Shown: positions 1 through 8,511, counted from the stretch's first letter. The stretch: DNA of 64,000 nucleotides from Streptantibioticus silvisoli (GCF_027947535.2 NZ_JAAGKO020000007.1:62001-126000), one strand, 5' to 3'. A program made the numbers and translations. Notes: generated from the letters alone by a model not told the origin.

Positions 1-110
1 GGCGGCCAGCCCTCCCGGTGGCCCGCCAGGTTTCGCCGACATCGCTTCCGCCCTCCGCCGTTCCGACTCCGCCGGTGTCCCCGTCGGCGTCCCTGTTGGT
101 GTCTCCGTTG

Positions 111-128
111 GTGTGTAACGATACACAC
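111..128. promoter_or_regulatory. Palindromic operator before the LacI gene
   Basis: GTGTGTAACGATACACAC has perfect 7-bp arms (GTGTGTA/TACACAC) around ACGA and ends 13 bp before the ATG at 142. An even palindrome right at the start of a LacI-family gene is the usual autoregulatory operator. The DNA-binding assignment is inferred from position and symmetry. Confidence 0.6.
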
Positions 129-141
129 CTAGACTGGCGGC

Positions 142-1215
142 ATGACGACGTCTGGCGGCGCCCGGCGCTCCTCCCCCGGTGCGAAACGGGCGACCCTGGC
201 CGAAGTGGCCGCCCTGGCGGAGGTGTCGGTGATGACCGCGTCGTACACGTACAGCCGGCCGGCCCGGGTCTCCGACGAGGCCCGCGCGAAGGTGCTGGCG
301 GCCGCGGAACGCCTGGGCTACGCCGGTCCCGACCCGCGGGCGCGGTCGCTGCGGCGCGGGAGCACCCAGACGCTCGGGGTGGTGCTGGGCGAGCACCTGA
401 CGTACGCGTTCGAGGATCCGCAGGCGGCCCGTTTCCTGGCCGGTATCGCGCAGGTGTGCACGGAACGCGGCTACGGCATGACGATCCTGCCGGTCACCGG
501 CGCCCCGCAGGACGCGGCGCGGGTGCGGGCCGCGGCCGTCGACGGGTTCGTGGTGTGGACGACGGCCGAGGACGACCCGGTGCTGGACGCGGTGCGGGCG
601 GTGCGGCGGCCGGCCGTGGTGCACGGCGGGCCCGCGGTGCCGGGGCTCGGCCTGGTCGGCGTCGACAACCGGGCCGCGGCCCGCGCGGTGGGCGCCGCCG
701 CGTTCGCCGGCGCCGCGCGGCCCGCGGTGATCAGCTTCCCGTTGTCCCGGAGCCGGGAGACCACCGTCGGCCCCGGCGCGGCGACCGACGGCGTGCTGTT
801 CCCGGTGACCCGGGACCGCCTGGAGGGCTACCGGCTCGCCGCCGCCGACGCCGGGTTCCGCTGGGACCGGGTGACGGTGGCGGTCTGCGCCCGCAACGAC
901 GCCGCCGAGGCCGAGGCGGTCGCCGCCCGGTTGCTGGCGCTGCCCGAGCCGCCGGACGCGATCGCCGCGATGAGCGACGAGCAGGCGGCCGGCGTCGTAC
1001 GGGCGGCCCGCACGGCCGGCCGGTCCGTACCGCGCGAGCTGTCCGTCACCGGTTGGGACGACGCCGACGTGGCCGTCGAACTCGGCCTGACCTCGGTCGC
1101 CCAGTCCCTGCGCGACCAGGGCGCCGCGTGCGCCCGCGCGGCACTCGACGGCGGCCCGGCGGTGACGGTGGCGGCCCCCTGGACCGTGGTGCGGCGCGCG
1201 AGCACGCGGGGGTGA
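142..1215 (+). CDS. LacI/GalR-family transcriptional regulator
   Basis: This 357-aa protein has an N-terminal LacI helix-turn-helix (ATLAEVAALAEVSVMTASYT, about residues 18-40), a hinge region near LGYAGPDPRARSLRRG, and a periplasmic-binding-protein-like effector domain to the C-terminus (GVVLGEHLTYAFEDP, VSVTGWDDADVA-type motifs). The helix has SVMTASYTYSRP where most LacI proteins have SxxTVSRVLN, so its base recognition may be unusual. The ATG at 142 places the operator palindrome just upstream. No sugar genes adjoin it, so the effector cannot be read from context. Family membership is certain; the regulon is unknown. Confidence 0.93.
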   Translation: MTTSGGARRSSPGAKRATLAEVAALAEVSVMTASYTYSRPARVSDEARAKVLAAAERLGYAGPDPRARSLRRGSTQTLGVVLGEHLTYAFEDPQAARFLAGIAQVCTERGYGMTILPVTGAPQDAARVRAAAVDGFVVWTTAEDDPVLDAVRAVRRPAVVHGGPAVPGLGLVGVDNRAAARAVGAAAFAGAARPAVISFPLSRSRETTVGPGAATDGVLFPVTRDRLEGYRLAAADAGFRWDRVTVAVCARNDAAEAEAVAARLLALPEPPDAIAAMSDEQAAGVVRAARTAGRSVPRELSVTGWDDADVAVELGLTSVAQSLRDQGAACARAALDGGPAVTVAAPWTVVRRASTRG

Positions 1216-1439
1216 GGCGGGGGGTCCGGACGGGCCGGGGCTCCGCACGGGGGTTCCGAACGGGCCGGGGCAGGGTTCCGGACGGGCCGGGCCGGCGCTC
1301 CGGACGGGCGGAGGAGGCAGTCGGGTGGCCGGAGGGATGGGGCTTCCGGAGCGACGAAGCCGCCCCGACGCACCCCGGCCGTTGACGGCGCGGAGCCTCA
1401 GTCGGGCGTACCCCGGCCGCAGGCCGCGCGGACAGAGCG

Positions 1440-3014
1440 TCAGCCGGCCGGCTCGGGTGCGGGCGACGGCTCGCCGGCCCATCGGCGCAGAGCGGCCTCC
1501 AGGCCGGTGGCGTCGGTGGTGTCGGAGGCCCAGGCGACCACGCCGTCGGGGCGTACCAGCACCCCGGTCGGGGTCGCGTGGTCGTCGGTCACGCCGGTCA
1601 CCCGGCCGGTCCAGGGCGCGGCGAGGCGGGCGAACGCGCCGTCCGCGGTGCGGTCGAGCAGCAGGAAGCCGCCGTGGTGACCGTGGTCGACCAGGCGGGA
1701 GCCGTCCGTCAGCCACAGGTCGGGCACGAACCGGCCGATCAGCGGATGGTCGCCGGGCAGGTCGATGCGCTGGGCGACGCCGGAGATCTTCTTGACCGCG
1801 TAGGTCGTGCCCGCCCGCGTGCTCAGCAGGTCGGCGACCACCTCCCGGAGCGCGGCCGACTTGGCGTCCCCGCGCATGACCCCGATCTGGGCCCGCGTCC
1901 AGTCCAGTACCCAGGCGCCGAGGGGGCGGCGCTCGGCGTCGTAGGTGTCGAGCAGCCCTTCGGCGGCCCACCCGGCGACCACCGCGCCGAGCTTCCAGCC
2001 GAGGTTCATCGCGTCGCCCACCCCGAGGTTGAGCCCCTGACCGCCGAACGGCGAGTGCACGTGCGCCGAGTCGCCGGCCAGGAACACCCGCCCCGACCGG
2101 TAGTTCGCGGCCTGGCGGGCGTTGTCGGTCCAGCGGGACCCGGCGGCGCGCAGCGCGGTCAGCGTGACGTCGGTGCCCGAGACCCGGCGCAGGCCGGCCT
2201 GCAGCTCCTCAAGGGTGACCGGCGCCGAACGGTCGGCGGGGGCGCCGGTGAACTCCACGGTGACCACCCGGCCGGGCTGCGGCCCGTAGCGGTACGCCCC
2301 CCGGGCCGACCACGTCCAGCCGTCCGCGAGCTTGCCCGGGTCGTCGAGGTCGACGGTCCCCATCATCCCGGTGAGTTCGGGGTCGGTGCCGGGGAAGCCG
2401 ATGCCCGCGAGGCGCCGCACGGTGCTGCGCCCGCCGTCGCACCCGACCAGCCACCCGGTGCGCACCGGGCCGGCGGTCGTGCCGACGACCACGCCGTCGC
2501 CGGTGTCCTCGAACGCGGTGACCTCCACCCCGCGTCGCACCGGTACGCCGAGTCGCGCGACATGGCCGGCCAGCAGCTCCTCCAGCTCGCGCTGCGGCAC
2601 CATCCGCGCTCCGTCGACCGCGGTGTGCGCGGCGAGGTCGGGGTCGGAGGCGTCCACGAGGTCGGCGTCGAGGACCATTCCCGCGAAATGCCCGGTGAAC
2701 CGCGACCCGCGCGCCTCCCGACCGCCATCGGTCCGCCGGTCATCGGCCCGGGGAGCGAACGGTCCGACCCGTTCGAGCAGCTCCCGCTGCACCTGTTCGG
2801 CGGCGGGCAGCAGGCCGCGGCGGTCGAGCGCCTCGGCCGTCGGAACGTTGATCGCCCCCGCCTTCATCGATTCGTCCGGCTCGGCCCGCCGCTCGATCAC
2901 CTGCACCGTCGCTCCGGAGAGCGCCAGCTCCGCGGCGAGCACCAGGCCCACCGGTCCGGCTCCGACCACGGTCACGTCCGCGTCCTGGTTCATCTTCGTC
3001 GTCATCATCGTCAT
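1440..3014 (-). CDS. FAD-dependent monooxygenase (aromatic hydroxylase type)
   Basis: A 524-aa class A flavoprotein monooxygenase of the PheA/TfdB/MhpA type. The N-terminus has the Rossmann FAD motif (VTVVGAGPVGLVLAAELA), the middle has the DG motif region (WLVGCDGGRSTVRRLAG), and the second FAD motif is RVFLAGDSAHVHSPFGGQGLN (GD...H). The C-terminal thioredoxin-like fold of this family is present (GFLLLDRTADGAF, VLVRPDGVVAW). It probably hydroxylates an aromatic or polyketide substrate with NAD(P)H and O2 in the cytosol. It diverges from a TetR gene across a 55-bp spacer that is mostly inverted repeat, so it is very likely the repressed target. The start is uncertain: ATGs at 3014, 3008, 3005 and 2993 are all possible and none has a strong ribosome site. 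Confidence 0.9.
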   Translation of the reverse strand: MTMMTTKMNQDADVTVVGAGPVGLVLAAELALSGATVQVIERRAEPDESMKAGAINVPTAEALDRRGLLPAAEQVQRELLERVGPFAPRADDRRTDGGREARGSRFTGHFAGMVLDADLVDASDPDLAAHTAVDGARMVPQRELEELLAGHVARLGVPVRRGVEVTAFEDTGDGVVVGTTAGPVRTGWLVGCDGGRSTVRRLAGIGFPGTDPELTGMMGTVDLDDPGKLADGWTWSARGAYRYGPQPGRVVTVEFTGAPADRSAPVTLEELQAGLRRVSGTDVTLTALRAAGSRWTDNARQAANYRSGRVFLAGDSAHVHSPFGGQGLNLGVGDAMNLGWKLGAVVAGWAAEGLLDTYDAERRPLGAWVLDWTRAQIGVMRGDAKSAALREVVADLLSTRAGTTYAVKKISGVAQRIDLPGDHPLIGRFVPDLWLTDGSRLVDHGHHGGFLLLDRTADGAFARLAAPWTGRVTGVTDDHATPTGVLVRPDGVVAWASDTTDATGLEAALRRWAGEPSPAPEPAG

Positions 3015-3016
3015 CG

Positions 3017-3053
3017 ACACGAACACCGTTCTATATACGAACACCGTTCGTGT
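3017..3053. promoter_or_regulatory. TetR operator region between divergent genes
   Basis: The outer arms ACACGAAC (3017-3024) and GTTCGTGT (3046-3053) are perfect inverted repeats. Inside lie two direct copies of GAACACCGTTC (3021-3031 and 3039-3049), each a GAAC/GTTC half-palindrome, separated by TATATAC, which is unusually AT-rich here. The site lies between the start codons of the monooxygenase and the TetR gene, as expected for an operator controlling both promoters. Two nested sites suggest binding of two dimers (inference). Confidence 0.72.
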
Positions 3054-3069
3054 CAAATAGGATGACCGG

Positions 3070-3792
3070 GTGAACCCGAAAGAGCGACGCGCGGCACGCC
3101 ACCGGCCGCCGAACCCCGAGGCCGAACCCGGCTCCAGGCCGCGGCGCCGCAAGGACCCGATCACCGTCGACCAGGTCGTCGACACCGCACTGGGCCTCGT
3201 CGCCACGGAGGGTTACGAGGCACTGACCATGCGCCGGCTGGCCGGCGCGCTCGACACCGGCCCCGCCTCGCTCTACGCCCACGTGGTCAACAAGGCCGAC
3301 CTCGACGAGCTGCTCATCGGGCGGCTGTGCGCCGGGCTGGTCCTGCCCGAGCCCGAACCCGCGACCTGGCGGGAGCAGCTGCGCGGCGTGTGCGCCCAGG
3401 TGCGCGACCAGTACCTGGCCTACCCCGGGATCTCCCGCGCCGCGCTCGCCATGGCCCCCACCGACCTGGAGACCGTGCGCGTCAGCGAGGGCATGCTGGC
3501 GATCCTGCTCGCCGGCGGCGTCACCCCGCAGGCCGCCGCCTGGGCCGCCGACGCCCTCCTGCTGTACGTGGCCGCCTACTGCCTGGAGATCTCCGTCATG
3601 AGGCAGCGCAAGGCCGACGACGACACGGACTGGGTCGTCGACACCGCCGAACTCCGGCGCCGGCTGACCGCACTGCCCGCCGAGACCTTCCCGCACACCA
3701 CCCGCCACGCGGCCGAACTCACCGCCGGCACGGGCCACGAACGGTTCGACTTCACCGTCACCCTGATGATCGATGGCCTGGCCCACCGTTAG
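3070..3792 (+). CDS. TetR-family repressor
   Basis: A 240-aa regulator starting with GTG, with the first bases of AGGATG before it as a weak ribosome site. A basic extension (RPRRRKDPITVDQVVDTALG) leads into a TetR helix-turn-helix at about residues 33-80 (YEALTMRRLAGALDTGPASLYAHVVNKADL). The remainder is an all-helical ligand-binding and dimer domain of the TetR class C-terminal type. It is divergent from the FAD monooxygenase and shares the operator region with it. The simplest reading is a repressor released by the monooxygenase substrate or a related aromatic compound. Confidence 0.93.
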   Translation: MNPKERRAARHRPPNPEAEPGSRPRRRKDPITVDQVVDTALGLVATEGYEALTMRRLAGALDTGPASLYAHVVNKADLDELLIGRLCAGLVLPEPEPATWREQLRGVCAQVRDQYLAYPGISRAALAMAPTDLETVRVSEGMLAILLAGGVTPQAAAWAADALLLYVAAYCLEISVMRQRKADDDTDWVVDTAELRRRLTALPAETFPHTTRHAAELTAGTGHERFDFTVTLMIDGLAHR

Positions 3793-3841
3793 GGCGCCGG
3801 CGCGCGATGGGACCGCGCCGCGGACACGGGGTCGGCGGCGC

Positions 3842-3885
3842 GGGCCGCATTCGCGGGGTGGGCGGGCCGCATTCACGGGGTGGGC
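3842..3885. repeat. 22-bp tandem repeat
   Basis: Two units of 22 bp differing at one base (GGGCCGCATTCGCGGGGT.. and GGGCCGCATTCACGGGGT..) are followed by a degenerate third. They lie in the gap after the TetR gene. No coding or regulatory role is visible. Confidence 0.7.
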
Positions 3886-3951
3886 GGGCCGAACTCGCGG
3901 GCAACGGTGGTTCCGCGGTCGGCCGGCGTGGTGACTCTCGTCCTGGGGGCG

Positions 3952-4174
3952 GTCCTTGAGCGCCGCATCCTCACCGGCACGCCGGGTTCCGGGAAGACCG
4001 ACGATGCTACGGGCGCCGGCGCGGCGCGGGTTCGGGCGCATGAACCGAGCCACCGGCGCTCCGACTACGACCTCGTCGGCTCGGCTACGACCTCGTCGAG
4101 ATGCCGGCGGGCGAGGTGGCCGACCGGGTCTACACGTCACGGCCACGGTCGAACGGCTCGGCCACGACGGCTGA
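3952..4174 (+). pseudogene. Remnant of an AAA_28-type ATPase gene
   Basis: Fragments in different frames match the ends of the small AAA-family ATPases common in actinobacteria. A P-loop start (VLERRILTGTPGSGKT) is followed after a frameshift by TMLRAPARRGFGRMN. After a large deletion comes a C-terminal tail (YDLVEMPAGEVADRVYT, then after a one-base shift VTATVERLGHDG and a stop). Only about 220 bp remain of a gene normally near 550 bp. A short direct repeat, CTACGACCTCGTCG, lies where the middle was lost. The family call rests on motif memory and is tentative. Confidence 0.45.
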
Positions 4175-4209
4175 CCGCTTGCGAGCCGGGGGCGCGGGAG
4201 GGGGCGCGT

Positions 4210-4277
4210 GCGGTGGAGCGGCGCATGCGGTGGAGCGGCGCATACGGCGGAGCGGCGCATACGGCGGAGCGGCGTCA
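4210..4277. repeat. 17-bp tandem repeat, four units
   Basis: Units GCGGTGGAGCGGCGCAT (twice), ACGGCGGAGCGGCGCAT and ACGGCGGAGCGGCGTCA run head to tail. They lie between the ATPase remnant and the 3' end of the PEBP gene. The last unit has diverged. No gene is supported here. Confidence 0.85.
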
Positions 4278-4349
4278 ACCCGCGCGTGCCGGTCGACGCC
4301 GTCCGCCGCATCAGCCCTGACGCCGCACCGCCGTCCTGGACCCCGGCCC

Positions 4350-4919
4350 TCAGGTCGTCCGCGTGCCGGTGAGCGTTCCGGCGGCCAGGACATGTCCCGC
4401 GAGGGTCGACGGCACGGCTTGCATGTCGGCGACCTCGGTGAAGTCGACGTCGGTGTCGAGGGCGTAGAGGTGGAAGCGGTAGCGGTGCGTGCCGTGGCCG
4501 GGGAGCGGCCTCGGTCCGACGTACTTGGCCTGGCGGCGGTGGTTGGGGAGGAACCGGAAGCGCGGGTCGTCCGGCGTCAGGGCGCCTTCCGGCAGGCCAC
4601 CCCCGCTCGGCGCGAACACGGCGACCGTGTGGATGCCGGGCACGGCACCGGGATTGTCGAGGTCTTCGAGCACGAAGACCAGGCCCTTTGTCCCCGCCGG
4701 AAGGGCACTCCACGCGAGGGCGGGCGAGACGTCGTCGCCGATGAACTGCCCGCAGTGCTTGGCGGGCACGACGTCCCCGTCGCGGAAGGCGGGCGAGGTC
4801 AGCGTGATGCGGTTGCCGGTCGCGAGTTCGGGGGCGTTGGCGATGCTCGCGGCTTCGTCGGGGCGCCGGTTGCGCAGCAGTCGGCCGACGGGGACGAGAA
4901 GGGCTTCTACGGGATGCAC
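4350..4919 (-). CDS. YbhB/YbcL family Raf-kinase-inhibitor-like protein (PEBP)
   Basis: A 189-aa phosphatidylethanolamine-binding-protein fold of the bacterial YbhB/YbcL branch. Family landmarks in order are ITLTSPAFRDGDVVPAKHCG (residues 38-57), DDVSPALAWSALP, LVFVLEDLDNPGAVPGIHTV (the DxDxP pocket loop), YVGPRPLPGHGTHRYRFHLYAL (the GxHxY anion pocket) and a C-terminal helix region. There is no signal peptide, so it is cytosolic. The biochemical role of bacterial PEBPs is not settled. It is the second gene after marR, 29 bp downstream and in the same direction, so both are probably controlled by the palindrome at 5388-5429. Confidence 0.92.
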   Translation of the reverse strand: MHPVEALLVPVGRLLRNRRPDEAASIANAPELATGNRITLTSPAFRDGDVVPAKHCGQFIGDDVSPALAWSALPAGTKGLVFVLEDLDNPGAVPGIHTVAVFAPSGGGLPEGALTPDDPRFRFLPNHRRQAKYVGPRPLPGHGTHRYRFHLYALDTDVDFTEVADMQAVPSTLAGHVLAAGTLTGTRTT

Positions 4920-4948
4920 GGTGTTCCTGTTCAGGAGTCGGCGACGCT

Positions 4949-5374
4949 TCAGGAGTCGGCGATGCGGAGGAGGAGCGGAGCGACCCGCAGGAGGTCGTCG
5001 CGTTCGGCGGCGGTGAGTTCGGCGAGCCGGCCGTTGAGCCAGTCCTGCCGGTGGCGACGCGACGCCGTGGACGCTTCCCGGCCCTCCGCGGTCAACGCGA
5101 ACAAGACCTTGCGCCGGTCCTCCGTCCCGCGGGACTTCGTGACGTAGGCGAGTTGTTCGAGCCGCCGGACCGTCTGACTCATCGACCCGAGCGTGACCCT
5201 CGCCGTCGCGGCCAGATCGCTCAGGCTCAGCCGGCCCTGCTTGTCGAGAACGATGAGGACGAGCAGCGCCTCCTCGGAGACCTCTCCCTCAACGCGTTCG
5301 GAGCGGAACCGGCTGTAGAGCCGCACGACCGCGCGCCGCAGCTCCGCGCCGACCTCGTCGATGTGCTCGGTCAC
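4949..5374 (-). CDS. MarR-family transcriptional regulator
   Basis: A 141-aa winged-helix regulator. The GTG at 5374 was chosen because a G-rich ribosome site (GGGGGG) lies just before it; an in-frame upstream extension would cross the operator. The MarR core is plain: LSLSDLAATARVTLGSMSQTVRRLEQLAYVTKSRGTEDRRKVLFALTAEGREA (recognition helix and DRR wing, about residues 50-105), with helices for dimerisation at both ends. It forms an operon with the downstream PEBP gene and probably represses itself through the inverted repeat upstream. Confidence 0.94.
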   Translation of the reverse strand: MTEHIDEVGAELRRAVVRLYSRFRSERVEGEVSEEALLVLIVLDKQGRLSLSDLAATARVTLGSMSQTVRRLEQLAYVTKSRGTEDRRKVLFALTAEGREASTASRRHRQDWLNGRLAELTAAERDDLLRVAPLLLRIADS

Positions 5375-5387
5375 GCCACACCCCCCA

Positions 5388-5429
5388 TTGCTTAGTAGAC
5401 CATAGCATCTACTTAATCCTACTAAGCAA
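5388..5429. promoter_or_regulatory. Inverted repeat upstream of marR
   Basis: TTGCTTAGTAG (5388-5398) and CTACTAAGCAA (5419-5429) are perfect 11-bp inverted arms around 20 bp that include a third half-site, CTACTTAA. This is a sharply AT-rich island directly before the marR GTG. MarR dimers typically bind such sites over the promoter, so autoregulation of marR-PEBP is inferred. Confidence 0.72.
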
Positions 5430-5629
5430 AATGAGGCGGCGAGGCCGACCGGACCGACGGCCCGGCAGCCGGTGAAATGCGACGCGAACGCGAGCCGGGG
5501 AACAGGCGCGGGGCGAGGGCAATCCCGCACGCGGGAGGGGTTCGTCGACCGCGCGGTGGGGCCTCGTCATGCCCGGTCACATCAGGTCAGTCCTGGCGGG
5601 CCCCGGCCGGTCGGGTCAGGCCGGACAGT

Positions 5630-5737
5630 CGATCAACCAGTGGATCAGCCGGTCGGTCAGGCGGTGGGTCAGCCAGTCGGTCAGCCGGTGGGTCAGGCAG
5701 TCGTCCGATCGGTCGATCGGCCAGTTCGTCAGTCGTA
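5630..5737. repeat. 12-bp tandem array, nine units
   Basis: Nine degenerate 12-bp units run without gaps, for example CGATCAACCAGT, GGATCAGCCGGT, CGGTCAGGCGGT, GGGTCAGCCAGT, CGGTCAGCCGGT and GGGTCAGGCAGT. Alternating starts (CGGT/GGGT) give a superimposed 24-bp rhythm. The array lies in the 450-bp gap between marR and the baeRF gene, upstream of the marR promoter. The period is a multiple of three, so all frames stay open, but no start or ribosome site marks it as coding. Confidence 0.9.
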
Positions 5738-5827
5738 TCTACCGTTCAGACGGGTCGGTCCGGTCGGCCCGGCGGCCCGGAACCGCTGGCCGCTCCGAAG
5801 CGGTCCGGCGGGCCGGAGCCCGTCGGC

Positions 5828-6958
5828 TCAGCTCAGGCTGCCCGCCGGCGTCGGCTCCTCGCTCCAGCGCAGGAGCGCTCCGAGACCGCCGGGGGGCGCC
5901 TGGCCGGGGTCGGGGACGGTGACGACGCGGGCGCCGTTCGCGGCGGCCGACCTCAACAGCGCGTCGTCCGCGCGGGCGGACTGCGGGTCGGAGGCGCCAA
6001 GGGACTTCAACTCGTTGCTGCGTACCGCCAGTTGATCGGGCCCGGTGCCGACCCACACCTCGTGGGCCAGGGCGCCGCCGCGCGGGTGGATCAGCAGGGT
6101 GTCGATGCGGTGCTCGCGGGCCGCCTCCACCAGCGTCTCCAGGTCGGACGCGGAGGGCGTGCCGCCGGCCTGGTAGCGCTCGACGTCGCGGTCGGTGCTC
6201 TCCCGCTCGTAGGAGGCACGGGCGGCGGCCAGGTCGCGTTCGAGCAGTCCGGTACCCGACCCCGGGGCCCGGCCGCCGTGGTCGGTCTCCGCGGTGCGCT
6301 CGGCGATGGCGGCGGGCAGGTTCTCGCGTACGGTGTGGCGTTCCCGGGCGCCGCCGGCCAGCAGCAGGAGTTGCGCGCCGCTGTCCTGCCAGGCGTCCTC
6401 GATGTGCCGGGCGATCTCACGGGCGTTCTGCTCCCAGGCGTTCTCCGCCGCGAGGTCGTGGTGGCGCTCGTCCCAGGTACCGCGCCCGGTGCGGTGGACC
6501 GGGGTCGCGGCGCCGTCGACGGTGCCCAGTGGGTGGCTGCGGCCGTCGCGGAGTTCGAGGTCGGCGCCGGTACGGTCCACGTGCGCCACGAGGCACGGCA
6601 GGTCGTCGGCGAGACCGTCGAGCAGCGGCGTGAGCCGGGGCAGCGCCGACCACGTCTCACCGGAGCGGGCGGGCGGGCCGGCCAGGGCGAGGTCGGCGAC
6701 GATGTCACCGTGGGTGGCCAGCACGTAACGGCCCGCCTTCCGGCCGGAGACCCCGGCCCGCGGCGGCGCGGCGAGCGTCTCGTAGACCGCTTCCCTGGTG
6801 CGCTGGTCGGCACCCAGCGACCCCAGGCGTTCCCGCGATCCCCGGGCGGTCAGCTCGCGGCGGTGCTCGGCGTCGGGCGTGTCGTAGGTGGCGTCGATCC
6901 ACACACTGGCCCAGGGGCCGGCGCGCTCGACGGCGGTACCGAGGAATCCGAGGTCCAT
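5828..6958 (-). CDS. baeRF/Vms1-like protein (Rv2629 type)
   Basis: A 376-aa soluble protein related to archaeal release-factor aRF1/eRF1-like (baeRF, Vms1) proteins, such as mycobacterial Rv2629. Characteristic segments are GPWASVWIDATYDTPDAEHRRELT at the N-terminus, GRYVLATHGDIV, LTPLLDGLADDLPCLVAHVDRTGADLEL, LLLLAGGARERHTVRENLP in the middle, and the eRF1-like C-terminal portion ASDLETLVEAAREHRIDTLLI with LLRSAAANGARVVTVPD. A link to stalled ribosomes or dormancy is known only for distant family members. Two ATGs are possible (6967 and 6958); the second has GGAG at a normal distance and was chosen. The gene stands alone. Confidence 0.85.
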   Translation of the reverse strand: MDLGFLGTAVERAGPWASVWIDATYDTPDAEHRRELTARGSRERLGSLGADQRTREAVYETLAAPPRAGVSGRKAGRYVLATHGDIVADLALAGPPARSGETWSALPRLTPLLDGLADDLPCLVAHVDRTGADLELRDGRSHPLGTVDGAATPVHRTGRGTWDERHHDLAAENAWEQNAREIARHIEDAWQDSGAQLLLLAGGARERHTVRENLPAAIAERTAETDHGGRAPGSGTGLLERDLAAARASYERESTDRDVERYQAGGTPSASDLETLVEAAREHRIDTLLIHPRGGALAHEVWVGTGPDQLAVRSNELKSLGASDPQSARADDALLRSAAANGARVVTVPDPGQAPPGGLGALLRWSEEPTPAGSLS

Positions 6959-7122
6959 GATCGTCATCTCCGCTTCTCGCGAGCGTGATCCTTGCGACGA
7001 CCCCATCCGCACGCTCGCAGGCCCGGCCGGGACGGCGAGCGTGCGAAGCGGTCCCCCCACCGTGTTCCACGCACCCGGCGGCGGAAACGGTCACCCGCGC
7101 ACATAACGGCACGGCGCCAAGG

Positions 7123-7554
7123 TCATCGCGCGGGCGCGGCGGGCTTCGGCGACTCCACGGCCCCGGCGTAGTCGGGATCCGTGACCGGCTCCAGCCAGAT
7201 CGTGCGCCCGAGCGAGACCGCGGTGTGGACCAGCAGCCCGTGCGCGGAGGCACCGTGCCAGTGGGTCTCGCCGGGCGGCACCCACACGGTGTCCCCGATC
7301 CGCAGCGGGCGCGGCGGCTCGTCCCGGACTCCGATCAGCCCCTCACCGGCGGTGACGTGCAGGATCTGGCCGTGCTCGTGGCGGTGCCAGTGGGTGCGCG
7401 CGTACGGGGTGAACGTGACGGTGTTGATGGTGACGGTGCCGGCCGCGCCGGCACGGGTGGCGGGCAGCACCGGGTCGGCCCAGACGGTGCCGGTGAAGGT
7501 CGCGGAACGCTGCTCGGCCCGGCCGTGCGCCGCGCGGCCCCGGATGATCTGCAT
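7123..7554 (-). CDS. Cupin-domain protein
   Basis: A 143-aa single-domain cupin. Motif 1 is THWHRHEHGQILHVTAGEG (metal-binding His/His/Glu-type cluster, about residues 54-72) and motif 2 is VWVPPGETHWHGAS (about residues 90-103), followed by VTDPDYAGAVESP. This is close to the carboxymuconolactone-decarboxylase-associated and YjlB-like cupins. GGAG lies 7 nt before the ATG at 7554. The function could be storage, isomerisation or oxygenation; nothing around it decides. Confidence 0.88.
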   Translation of the reverse strand: MQIIRGRAAHGRAEQRSATFTGTVWADPVLPATRAGAAGTVTINTVTFTPYARTHWHRHEHGQILHVTAGEGLIGVRDEPPRPLRIGDTVWVPPGETHWHGASAHGLLVHTAVSLGRTIWLEPVTDPDYAGAVESPKPAAPAR

Positions 7555-8309
7555 GGTGGTCTCCGTGTCGGTCGTCCGGTCGGGGGTTCTTGGTGGGGCG
7601 AGGCCTGGGGGGCTGGCCGGAGGCGGGGGCCTGATGGAGGCGGGGCTTGGCGGAGGCGTGTGTGTCGACGCGATCGCATCGGGCGACGCGGGCGAGCACG
7701 TCCGAGAATTGGCCCTGAGCTGCCCGGGCGCGTCAGGATCGTGGTGAGCCTGGCACGCGGTGGCCGGGGGCCGTACTCCGTGGGCGGCCCGCCGGCCGGG
7801 CGGCCGTGGGAGTCGCGATCCCGCGGAAGGCGACTCCTGCCGGTGACCCGCGCCCCGCGCGCGGCCTGAACGACTCGATCCCCATCCCCTGGACCGGGTT
7901 CTCCGATGGGGGCATGTCACTCCTCGATCGTCCGGACGCGGAGGGCCTGCGGCCGCCGACGGACTACCGGCGGTGGGCGCTCCTACGGTAGGCGCCGGGA
8001 TCGATCAATCCCGCACGAAATGCGACTTTACGATCTTCGTCCGCCCGATCGGCAGACACGACCCGGAGCCGGCAACAACGGACCAATCAGCGACCACGCG
8101 ACATCAGGTATCTCGCCCTCAATTCCCTTCGCGACCGGTCCAACGATCAGATGATCGGAACGGCACTCCCCCGGTGTATTGACCATGAACGTTGTTGACA
8201 GGCGTCGGGTCTATGCACGCAGACCTCCGGTCCGGGGTGGAGCTGTCCAGGACCCCAGCGAGGATGCCCGCAACCGGCAGCCACCACCAGCGAGCGCAAG
8301 AGCGGCAGG
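7555..8309. other. Gene-poor stretch
   Basis: No ORF here has a ribosome site, codon bias and recognisable family together. From about 7990 the base composition falls visibly (AT-rich runs around 8020-8180), marking the approach to the IS remnants. Confidence 0.5.
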
Positions 8310-8511
8310 CCGGTGATCAGCTACAGCCACATCCACTCCGCTGTCGACGACCACTCCCGCCCGGCCTACAGCGAAGTCCTCACCGACGAACGCCAGGAAT
8401 CGCACCGCCGCCCACCGCCTTCCTGTATGACCACAACTACCACCGCTGCCACACCACCCTCGGAGGCCACCCCCGATCACCCGCGTCGAACCCGCAGGTC
8501 ACTACACCTGG
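8310..8511 (+). pseudogene. IS481-family transposase remnant
   Basis: The conserved core segment YSHIHSAVDDHSRPAYSEV (carrying one DDE aspartate) is followed within a few codons, in another frame, by the family C-terminal block FLYDHNYHRCHTTLGGHP. A further shift is needed to read PPITRVEPAGHYTW. About 150 codons of the normal protein are missing before and between these blocks. It is a dead fragment. Family identification rests on these two signature stretches. Confidence 0.75.

Noticed and set aside
3031-4713. Very long open frame on the minus strand opposite the TetR gene
   Set aside because: It is antisense to the clear TetR gene and has no family or ribosome site; it is a typical shadow in GC-rich DNA.
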